Of a stretch of 8,960 bases of DNA, positions 1 through 5,999 are shown in pieces. Each line of letters starts with the position of its first letter. Positions within the stretch are counted from its first letter, which is position 1. The notes under the pieces are model-generated. The model saw only the letters and a program-made list of their open reading frames with translations, was not told the DNA's origin and did no database searches. A program made the translations under genes and the position numbers. The stretch spans positions 1 through 8,960 of the forward strand of contig UQVT01000070.1 of NCBI GenBank assembly GCA_900544465.1, written 5' to 3'. Source of the DNA: an uncultured Collinsella sp. GTDB lineage: Bacteria > Actinomycetota > Coriobacteriia > Coriobacteriales > Coriobacteriaceae.

Positions 1-97
1 CAGGACGCAAGAAGCTCCCGCCGCACGAAGTGCGCAGCGAGGGCTTCTTGCATGTCCGAGGACGCGGCGAAAAGTTAACCTATGCCGGACCCGGGCG
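1..97. repeat. Palindromic intergenic repeat, copy 1 (left arm cut by window edge)
   Basis: Bases 1-64 match 2815-2878 at 62 of 64 positions, so this is a second copy of the element at 2780-2906. The inner stem is 7-21 with 37-51, with two non-Watson-Crick positions here, and a small CGCAC-GAA-GTGCG hairpin sits at the tip. The right outer arm (65-97) is only loosely like that of copy 2, and its left partner lies outside the window. It begins about 20 bp beyond the larD stop codon, the same relation copy 2 has to ppc. There is no U-tract, so it is not a textbook intrinsic terminator. Confidence 0.8.
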
Positions 98-116
98 TTA
101 TATCAATTGTCTTGGA

Positions 117-848
117 CTAGAACATGCCCAAGAAACCATGCACAAACAGCGCGGCCAGAGCGGCACCGATAAACGGAGCGATGCCAGGAACAAGCAGGCC
201 GTACTTCCAGTTGTTGTCAGCCTTGTTCTTGATCGGCAGCACCTGATAGGCCATGCGAGGACCAAGGTCACGAGCCTGGTTCATGGCGAAGCCGGTGATA
301 CCGCCCATGCCCATGCCAACAGCCCAAACGATCAGACCGACGCAGATGGCAAGCATCAGAACGTTCTCGCCGGCGCGGCTAGCGGCAGCAAGGATGGCGC
401 TGATGAACACAAAGGTGCAGATAGCCTCGCAGAAGAAGTTACGGGCATAGTTCGTACCCTCGGTGGTGGGGTTGGTCGAGAAGATGTTGCGCTGGGCAAT
501 GGGGTCGACGACGCCCTCGGAAGCCTTGAACTCATCGGCATACATAAGCCAAGCGATTACGGCGCCCACAAAGCCGCCGAGCATATCGGCAATCATGAAG
601 GGGATGCAGCTGCTCCACGGCACCAGGCCTACGATGCACTGGGCAAGCACCATAGCCGGGTTCATGCACACGGCGCCGCCAAAGACAAACAGGCAGACCG
701 AGATGCCAAAAGACCAAGTGGTGATGGCAAACATATGGCCGGAACCCTGATACTTGGTGCCCTTAAGCACGGTATCGCAGTGCACGCCCACGCCAAAGAT
801 GATCATGAGGGCCGTTGCGCCGAATTCGCAGAGGAGTTTGGTAAGCAT
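117..848 (-). CDS. larD: Aquaporin-family lactate/glycerol channel (LarD/GlpF-like)
   Basis: A 243-residue membrane channel of the MIP (aquaporin/glycerol facilitator) family. The hydrophobic pattern fits six membrane helices with two half-helices. The first half-helix carries NPA at residues 63-65 (context GGAVCMNPA). The second has NQA at 190-192 instead of NPA, followed by the conserved pore arginine and aspartate (R193, D194; context GFAMNQARDLGPR). The usual histidine before the first NPA is replaced by cysteine. From memory, Lactobacillus LarD lactate channels also have altered motifs at both places, and the N-terminus (FGVGVH, VLKGTKY) resembles LarD. The ATG at 848 follows an AAGG four bases upstream. 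The gene lies 49 bp after larA on the same strand, so it is probably co-transcribed and moves D- and L-lactate across the membrane. A plain glycerol facilitator is the alternative; the larA neighbour argues against it. Confidence 0.9.
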   Translation of the reverse strand: MLTKLLCEFGATALMIIFGVGVHCDTVLKGTKYQGSGHMFAITTWSFGISVCLFVFGGAVCMNPAMVLAQCIVGLVPWSSCIPFMIADMLGGFVGAVIAWLMYADEFKASEGVVDPIAQRNIFSTNPTTEGTNYARNFFCEAICTFVFISAILAAASRAGENVLMLAICVGLIVWAVGMGMGGITGFAMNQARDLGPRMAYQVLPIKNKADNNWKYGLLVPGIAPFIGAALAALFVHGFLGMF

Positions 849-873
849 AAAACCTTATCTTTCTTGTCGGTTA

Positions 874-888
874 TAAACGATTCGTTTA
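874..888. promoter_or_regulatory. Short perfect palindrome in the larA-larD gap
   Basis: TAAACGA and TCGTTTA flank a single central base, giving 7-bp arms in the 49-bp gap between the larA stop and the larD start. It sits about 25 bp upstream of the larD ATG. It could be a repressor or activator half-site pair, or a weak RNA hairpin in the intercistronic region. Nothing in the window says which. Confidence 0.3.
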
Positions 889-897
889 GGCCGCGTA

Positions 898-2175
898 CTA
901 GTGCTGAGCGACGACAACGCCCAGGCCATCGGGAATGACGGCCACCTTGGCATCGGCACCCTTCATCTCAAAGGCGAGCTTGAGCGCCTCATCGAGGGTG
1001 TTGACCGGCGTCATGTGCATATCCTTGATCATCCGGTGATCGCACAGGTCGGTAACCATGATCGCAGGGTGATGCGCCAGGATGCGGGCGAAAATCTGGC
1101 TCGTCCACTGGTCGGGCAGGGTCTCGTCCTTAGGACGGTCGATGCAGGCGCGCTCAAACTCCGCAGGATCGTTGTCGGCGATGTTGTGATAGAAGCCCTC
1201 GCCACCGTGACCGTCGGCACAACCGGCGACATCGATAATCACGCCGCCCTCGGGAAGCGTGGCCTCGGCAGAGCACATGCCCTTCACGGCCTGGTAGATG
1301 TTCTGGTCGAGCGGGTAGCCGCCGTTGGTGGTAATGGCAATCTCGCACTCGACGGGCTCAACGCCGGCAAGGCTCTTCACGAACTCGCAGCCAGCCTCGT
1401 GCGCCTTGTGGATATCGCCGGCAAAGGAACCGATGACCTCGTGCTTGCCGTTGAGCACCACGTTAAGCACAAAGGCAAGGTGAGCCATCTCGGCAGCGGC
1501 AAACATGTCCTCGCTCACGTGGTTGTGGCACAGGTTGCCGGCACGCGAGTGGGAATCATTCACAAACTGACCGTTGTGGTTGTACATGATGGTCTTGTAG
1601 CTGGCGATGCCAGGCAGGACGGACTTGCGGCTGCCGGAGAAACCAGCAAAGAAGTGCGGCTCAATAAAGCCCTCGGCAAGCAGCAGATCGCAATCGACGG
1701 CAATCTTGTTGATGATGCACTCGCCACCAGAAGGCAAGGTGCCGATCTTTTTCATCATGCTGTCGTCAGTCGCGACGTGCATAACGATTTCCTCGTTGGC
1801 AACGATCTCCTCGCCATACTTGTTGACGAGCTCCTCATGCGTCGACGGACGGTGCATACCCGTAGCAACCAAAATACGAACTCGAGCCTCGGGCGCAGCG
1901 GAATGGATGTGATGCAGCAGAATAGGCATCGTCACACGCGAGGGAACGGGACGCGTATGATCGGAGCTAATAATGACAATATCCTTCTTGCCAGCACAAA
2001 GCTCCTCGAGCGAAGGCGAGCCATAAGGGTTGGCAAGCGACTCCTCTACCAGCTCTTCCTGCGATTTCGTAGTCTTAAACTCGTTTTGATGACCTTCCAT
2101 CACACCCGCGAAGTTCTTATCCTCGAGCTCCAGATGCAACGTCTTGTGGTCAAACGGCAGTTCACATTCAAACAA
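898..2175 (-). CDS. larA: Lactate racemase, nickel-pincer enzyme LarA
   Basis: Lactate racemase (LarA, formerly DUF2088) interconverts D- and L-lactate with a nickel-pincer nucleotide (NPN) cofactor bound to a lysine. Read from the TTG at 2175 the protein has 425 residues, against about 424 in Lactobacillus plantarum. The residues known from that enzyme fall at the same numbers: H108 (GMHRPS), H174 (EPHFF), K184 that carries the cofactor (SGSRKSVLPG), H200 (MYNH), D72 and R75 (SSDHTRPVPS), and Q295 and K298 (QNIYQAVKG). The active-site tryptophan is W357, one position earlier because of a one-residue gap. This exact register argues for the TTG start; the longer open frame back to 2412 has no family-like sequence. 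A purine-rich Shine-Dalgarno (2185-2196) lies 9 bases upstream of TTG. The NPN-making genes larB, larC and larE are not here and must be elsewhere. Another 2-hydroxyacid racemase is possible, but the close match and the LarD neighbour favour lactate. Confidence 0.95.
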   Translation of the reverse strand: MFECELPFDHKTLHLELEDKNFAGVMEGHQNEFKTTKSQEELVEESLANPYGSPSLEELCAGKKDIVIISSDHTRPVPSRVTMPILLHHIHSAAPEARVRILVATGMHRPSTHEELVNKYGEEIVANEEIVMHVATDDSMMKKIGTLPSGGECIINKIAVDCDLLLAEGFIEPHFFAGFSGSRKSVLPGIASYKTIMYNHNGQFVNDSHSRAGNLCHNHVSEDMFAAAEMAHLAFVLNVVLNGKHEVIGSFAGDIHKAHEAGCEFVKSLAGVEPVECEIAITTNGGYPLDQNIYQAVKGMCSAEATLPEGGVIIDVAGCADGHGGEGFYHNIADNDPAEFERACIDRPKDETLPDQWTSQIFARILAHHPAIMVTDLCDHRMIKDMHMTPVNTLDEALKLAFEMKGADAKVAVIPDGLGVVVAQH

Positions 2176-2184
2176 TGACGAGCG

Positions 2185-2196
2185 CCCTCTTCCTTT
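2185..2196 (-). promoter_or_regulatory. Shine-Dalgarno that selects the TTG start of larA
   Basis: On the minus strand the sequence AAAGGAAGAGGG ends 9 bases before TTG (2175-2173). No ATG or GTG in the larA frame lies between it and residue 26. Together with the residue numbering of the active site, it supports a TTG start. Confidence 0.6.
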
Positions 2197-2490
2197 CAAC
2201 TGACACACTAGATAAACCGTTGGAAGGATACGCCGCTCACCGAAAAACACCACCGTCCACCGACTCATTAACACAACGTTCATATTTGACCCACAACAAA
2301 ACGGCCACGATCCCAAACGGGACCGCAGCCGCCTGTCAAAGACACTATAGACAGGATGATTTACGCAGCGCCGAGGCAAACATCTAGTCCGAGACGTACG
2401 CACGTAAGCCATTTTGCATAAATTCGTTAATTAATTGCATAAGATGGCGCATGGATTTCTGGCCATAACTGGGTAGTACCCTCCGGAGCG
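2197..2490. other. larA upstream region, no gene seen
   Basis: This stretch separates larA from the repeat-bounded segment further upstream. The larA frame happens to stay open to 2412, but that extension reads as arginine- and cysteine-rich sequence with no likeness to LarA. One TTGACA (minus strand, 2339-2334) has no good -10 at 16-18 bp spacing. The clearest structure is the direct repeat at 2414-2442. No RNA gene is recognised. Confidence 0.5.
2414..2442. promoter_or_regulatory. TTGCATAA direct repeat, 21 bp apart, flanking TTAATTAA
   Basis: The octamer TTGCATAA occurs at 2414-2421 and again at 2435-2442, exactly 21 bp start to start, which is two helical turns. A perfect TTAATTAA palindrome (2427-2434) lies between. 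The block is AT-rich in a GC-rich genome and lies about 240-260 bp upstream of the larA start. This is the layout of a binding site for a regulator that contacts one face of DNA through repeated half-sites. Lactobacillus lar genes are controlled by a Crp-Fnr-family activator, LarR; whether a similar factor acts here cannot be seen. Confidence 0.4.
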
Positions 2491-2721
2491 TGCATTTTTG
2501 CGAGTATTCAGCATCGCGGGATAAGATTTTGGTGCCAAAAATCTTTCAAAAGGTAGATAGTCCTCATGACTCGACCCATCTGGATAGCATGCGGCGAGAA
2601 ACCAGCCATATATGATCGTCGCCAAAGCCCAATCGTCGTGCAAAAGCATCAACAAAGGCAGCGAAAGCCGGCTATGGCCTTATGCATCAATCTTTGGCTG
2701 CTGAAAACTCCGTTTTTTGCA
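2491..2721. repeat. 231-bp segment with imperfect 23-bp inverted ends
   Basis: The left end (2491-2513) and the reverse complement of the right end (2699-2721) share TGCA, GAGT and TTCAGCA at identical spacing: 15 of 23 positions match without gaps, and both are preceded by CGTGCA-like sequence. Between them lies AT-richer DNA with only short frames on either strand, the longest being 74-75 codons, with no recognisable product and no convincing ribosome site. It may be a degenerate miniature mobile element, a decayed small gene or a repeat family of this lineage. No target-site duplication is evident. The inverted match is seen; the interpretation is inference. Confidence 0.35.
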
Positions 2722-2779
2722 CGTCGCCCCAAGCACCACCCTCACCCAGCGGCTGATCCGCCGAAGACCGGACATCGCA

Positions 2780-2906
2780 GGGCCCGCCATTAGTTTACTT
2801 TTAGGCACACTCCGCAGGACGCAAGAAGCCCTCGCCGCACGAAGTGCGCAGCGAGGGCTTCTTGCATGTCCGAGGACGTGCCTAGAAGTAAACTGATGGC
2901 GGGCCC
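2780..2906. repeat. Palindromic intergenic repeat, copy 2 (complete, nested hairpin)
   Basis: A 127-bp nested palindrome. The outer arms 2780-2808 and 2878-2906 pair over 29 bp with two mismatches. An asymmetric internal stretch follows, then a perfect 15-bp inner stem (2821-2835 with 2851-2865), then a CGCAC-GAA-GTGCG tip (2836-2848). Both outer mismatches would be U-G pairs in a plus-strand transcript but A-C in a minus-strand one. It lies 21 bp beyond the ppc stop codon, and there is no U-tract on either strand. Bases 2815-2878 match 1-64 at 62 of 64 positions. It may stop transcription or protect 3' ends, or be a REP-like dispersed repeat. Confidence 0.85.
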
Positions 2907-2927
2907 GGACGACTACAGGGCTATCGA

Positions 2928-5741
2928 TTACCCCGTGTTCTGCAGTCCTGCCGAGACGCCGGTCACAGTCGAAAGAATCAGGCTCATGTACTCGGCCTTC
3001 TTCTCCTCGGCCATCTCGTCCTGATTCATGCGCACCTCGCGAAGGGCGCGGACCTGGGCGATGGACAGGGCGTCGACATAGGGGTTACGCACGCGGACGG
3101 CGCAGCCGATCACGCGGCGGCGCTGCAGCGGCCACTCGTCACCGACGATGGCAAGGACCCACTTACGCGTGAGCTGCATCTCGGTAAAGACCTTCTCGGA
3201 CAGATCCTGGCGATCGCCCAGGTGCAGATACATCTTGGCGATGCGCTGATCGGTCTTGGCGATCGACATCTCAATATTGTCGATAAAGGTGCGGAAGAAC
3301 GGCCACTCCTGGTAGGCAGCCTTGAGCTGGTCAAGATCGCCAAGCTGCTCGCAGGCGGTGCCCAGGCCGTACCAAGCGGCCAGGTTAATGCGCGCCTGGC
3401 TCCAGCTGAAGATCCACGGAATGGTACGCAGGTCGTCGAGTGACTTCGCACCCAGACCGCGCTTGGCCGGACGCGAGCCGATCGGCAGCAGACCGACCTC
3501 GGTCAGCGGCGTCACGGTCGAGAACCACGGTGTAAAGTCCTCGGTGTTCAGCAGGTCCAGATAGCGCTCGTGGCTTGCGGTGTTGAGCTTCTCGGCCATA
3601 TCCCAGAACTTCTGCGTGGTCTCGGTGTTGGTCTTCTCGACACTCGGGGCCGACTGCAAAAGCGTTGCGGCAGCAACGGACTCAACATGGCGCTGAGCCA
3701 GCGTGCGGTTGCCGTAACGGGCAAAGATGACCTCGCCCTGCTCGGTGAGCTTAAAGAAGCAGTTGACCGAACCCTTGGGCTGCGCCAGCACGGCCTTGTT
3801 GGCCGGGCCGCCACCACGGCCCACGGCACCGCCGCGACCGTGCATGAGCACCAGGTCGATATCGTTCTTCTCGGCCCACTTGGCGATGCGCTCCTGCGCG
3901 GAGTGCAGCGCGAGCATGGCCGTGGTAGGACCGGCGTCCTTGGAGGAGTCGGAATAGCCCAGCATGACCTCCATGCGGCGGTTGGTCTGGGCAAGGCGCT
4001 TTTGCACCACGGGCAGCGTAAGCATCTGGTCGAGCACGTCGATGCAGCCCTCGAGGTCCTCGAGCTGCTCGAACAGCGGGATCACGTCGAGCTCGGGGAC
4101 ATCCTCCTCGTGTGCAAAGGACAGGTGGGCAAGCTCAAAGACGTCGGCCACATGCTGGGCGCTCTTGGTGAACGAGATGATGTAGCGGTGCGCCATCTTC
4201 TTGCCGTAGCGCTTTTGGATGGAGCCGATAGCGCGGAAGGTATCGATGACCTCGCGCGTCATGGGCTGCAGGTCGCCATGGATACCGTTCTCGTGGATAT
4301 CCTTGAGGGCGCGGGCGTGCACCACGGAGTGCTGACGGAACTCCATCTCGACCATATGGAAGCCGAAGGACTCGACCTGCCAGATGATGGTCTGGACCGG
4401 ACCGTAGGCGGCACGGACGGCACCGCAGGCAGCAAGCGAACGCTGGACGACGCGCAGGTCATCCAGGAACTCATCGGCGCTGTGGTACATGGTGTCGGTG
4501 ATACGGCGCACGGTGGCGTTCAGACGGTCGGCCATGACGAGCATGACGGCGCGATGCGGCTCGTGCTCGGAAATCAGCTCGGCGCGGGCCGTGTACTGGG
4601 TACTCATCTCGACCTGATGGTTCCACAGGTTGATGAGCTCGGCAGACGGCTTGCTGTAGGTGGCCTCGAGCGTGAGGTTGCGGCCGATGCGGCGGCACTT
4701 GTCCTCGAGCTTGAGCACCATGTGGGTAAAGTACTTGGCGGCGACCTCACGGCTCACCTTGGCGGTGACGTTGGGGTTACCGTCGCGGTCGGAACCGATC
4801 CAGCTGCCGGGATGGAAGAACGCCGGGCACAGCGGCGGCACGGTACCGGCCTTGTCGCCCAGCACCCAGTCGTCAAAACGACGATAGATGACGGGGATAA
4901 CGTCGAACAGCGTGTTATCAAAGATGTCGATGATGGTATCGGCTTCCTCGACCGGCGTGGGCTTCTTGAGCGCGATGGGGCTCGTACGCACCAGGGCGTC
5001 GATCTCCTGCAGCATATGGCGCTCGTTCTCCACCAGGTCGGAGCCGCCCAAACGCGGACGCTCCTCCAGCAGGTTGGAGATACGGCGAATCTTGCCCTCG
5101 ACGGCCTTACGACGGGCCTCGGTGGGATGTGCGGTAAAGACAGGGTGGAACTCGAGCTTGCCGAGCAGCTCATTGGCACCCTCGACGCCCATCTCGTTTA
5201 CCAACTGGTGATAGGCGACGGTGAGTTCGTTGGCGGGATCGACCTCGGTATCGGTCGATGCGCCGGCCTCGCGCTCGCGCAGCTGCGCCACACGGTAGTT
5301 CTCCTCCGACAGGTTTGCCAAGTGGAAGAAGCTCGTAAAGGCGCGAACGATGACCTGCTGCTTATCAAGCGGCAGGCTGTCAATCAAATCGACGACTTCG
5401 CGAAACGCCACGGCGGTGGGCTCGTCGGCAGTGGGCACGCCCTGTTCGTCAACGGACTCGTCGGCAGCGCGGCTACCGGGGTTGCCAGCATTGGCCACAA
5501 TCTCGGCTGTCAAAATCTTGTCGAACAGGTCCGCGATCTCGGGATCATACTCGCTAAGCACACGACGTTCCAGGCGCAGGAACAGCGCCAGATTATCGCG
5601 CAGCTCCTCGGGGATCTCGATCTCGGCGAGACGCTCCCTGGACTCGGCATTCGAGCCGATTCGGTTAACGAGGCGGTTGACCACGGCAGCGACGCGCGCC
5701 GCGGCTTCGGGTACAGACTGGTTGCTTAGGTTCTCAGCCAC
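2928..5741 (-). CDS. ppc: Phosphoenolpyruvate carboxylase
   Basis: Cytoplasmic PEP carboxylase (about 937 residues) makes oxaloacetate and phosphate from PEP and bicarbonate, refilling C4 acids and feeding the reductive route to malate and succinate. All family hallmarks are present in order: VFTAHPTEARR (catalytic His near residue 205), GSWIGSDRDGNP (about 312-323), the FHMVEMEFRQHS segment (about 461-472), LGYSDSSKDAG (about 594-604), the glycine-rich mobile loop MHGRGGAVGRGGG (about 633-645), a C-terminal RTIPWIFSWSQ block, and the conserved terminal NTG. The start is ambiguous. GTG at 5741 has GGAGG four bases upstream. An in-frame ATG at 5753 has a strong GGAGG only one or two bases away, which is too close, so GTG is preferred. 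Residues about 86-110 form a polar insert of low complexity. The gene appears monocistronic, between its own promoter region and a palindromic repeat. The identification is certain. Confidence 0.97.
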   Translation of the reverse strand: MAENLSNQSVPEAAARVAAVVNRLVNRIGSNAESRERLAEIEIPEELRDNLALFLRLERRVLSEYDPEIADLFDKILTAEIVANAGNPGSRAADESVDEQGVPTADEPTAVAFREVVDLIDSLPLDKQQVIVRAFTSFFHLANLSEENYRVAQLREREAGASTDTEVDPANELTVAYHQLVNEMGVEGANELLGKLEFHPVFTAHPTEARRKAVEGKIRRISNLLEERPRLGGSDLVENERHMLQEIDALVRTSPIALKKPTPVEEADTIIDIFDNTLFDVIPVIYRRFDDWVLGDKAGTVPPLCPAFFHPGSWIGSDRDGNPNVTAKVSREVAAKYFTHMVLKLEDKCRRIGRNLTLEATYSKPSAELINLWNHQVEMSTQYTARAELISEHEPHRAVMLVMADRLNATVRRITDTMYHSADEFLDDLRVVQRSLAACGAVRAAYGPVQTIIWQVESFGFHMVEMEFRQHSVVHARALKDIHENGIHGDLQPMTREVIDTFRAIGSIQKRYGKKMAHRYIISFTKSAQHVADVFELAHLSFAHEEDVPELDVIPLFEQLEDLEGCIDVLDQMLTLPVVQKRLAQTNRRMEVMLGYSDSSKDAGPTTAMLALHSAQERIAKWAEKNDIDLVLMHGRGGAVGRGGGPANKAVLAQPKGSVNCFFKLTEQGEVIFARYGNRTLAQRHVESVAAATLLQSAPSVEKTNTETTQKFWDMAEKLNTASHERYLDLLNTEDFTPWFSTVTPLTEVGLLPIGSRPAKRGLGAKSLDDLRTIPWIFSWSQARINLAAWYGLGTACEQLGDLDQLKAAYQEWPFFRTFIDNIEMSIAKTDQRIAKMYLHLGDRQDLSEKVFTEMQLTRKWVLAIVGDEWPLQRRRVIGCAVRVRNPYVDALSIAQVRALREVRMNQDEMAEEKKAEYMSLILSTVTGVSAGLQNTG

Positions 5742-5785
5742 GTTTCCTCCCATTCCTCCTTCTATGCACGTAACATGCGGTATTC

Positions 5786-5791
5786 ATTATA
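5786..5791 (-). promoter_or_regulatory. Probable ppc promoter, -10 TATAAT
   Basis: A perfect TATAAT on the minus strand lies 45 bp upstream of the GTG start. No good -35 is found at 16-19 bp spacing; that region is occupied by the duplicated palindromic motif at 5801-5854, as expected if the promoter depends on an activator or is covered by a repressor. Transcription would start near 5779. Confidence 0.55.
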
Positions 5792-5800
5792 GGCGCTTGA

Positions 5801-5854
5801 GAAATACTTTCGACACTGATTGCGCTTTACCACACAAAAGTATTTTCTGCATTG
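5801..5854 (-). promoter_or_regulatory. Duplicated 18-bp operator-like motif upstream of ppc
   Basis: On the minus strand, 18 bases at 5854-5837 recur at 5818-5801 with 12 identities and a start-to-start distance of exactly 36 bp. Each copy is a small palindrome: AAAA-TAC-TTTT in the upstream copy and GAAA-GTA-TTTC in the downstream copy. The downstream copy covers the -35 position of the TATAAT promoter. The likely reading is a pair of sites for a dimeric regulator of ppc. The same bases also lie in a 75-codon open frame (5989-5762) that reads QCRKYF in both copies with six synonymous codon differences. That frame has no good ribosome site, so it is not called a gene. Confidence 0.45.
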
Positions 5855-5999
5855 CAAGGGTTTTTGCCCCAAATGGTCGTATTTCTCGGTGGGCGGCATA
5901 TGCAAACGAGGGCATTCCGCATAAATGCGAAACACCCCCGTAACAATAGCTCGTCGCGAGCGGGACATGTTAGCGGGTCCGCAGCTCAAAAATCATGCG

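Noticed and set aside
30..938. 302-codon plus-strand frame opposite larD
   Set aside because: Antisense of the channel gene; composition is H-, A- and D-rich with no membrane pattern or ribosome site.
901..2178. 425-codon plus-strand open frame opposite larA
   Set aside because: It is the mirror frame of a clearly identified racemase; its translation is rich in V, H, G and L as antisense frames of GC-rich genes are, with no family motif.
2311..2339. Promoter built on the TTGACA at 2339-2334 (minus strand)
   Set aside because: The -10 position at normal spacing is TTGGGA-like, so it is not a convincing sigma-70-type promoter.
2176..2412. N-terminal extension of larA to 2412
   Set aside because: Its sequence is unlike LarA, and the active-site numbering and ribosome site fit the TTG at 2175.
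2431..2655. 74-codon minus-strand frame upstream of larA
   Set aside because: No ribosome site, no recognisable similarity, and it overlaps both the direct repeat and the inverted-end segment; at best a decayed gene.
2566..2793. 75-codon plus-strand frame in the larA-ppc gap
   Set aside because: It runs into the palindromic repeat, is rich in P, R and H, and has no start signal.
3570..5729. 719-codon plus-strand open frame opposite ppc
   Set aside because: Antisense shadow. All PEP carboxylase motifs are on the minus strand, and the plus frame has no recognisable domain.
5949..5961. GCTCG-TCG-CGAGC hairpin as the hisS terminator
   Set aside because: The stem is only 5 bp and no U-tract follows.
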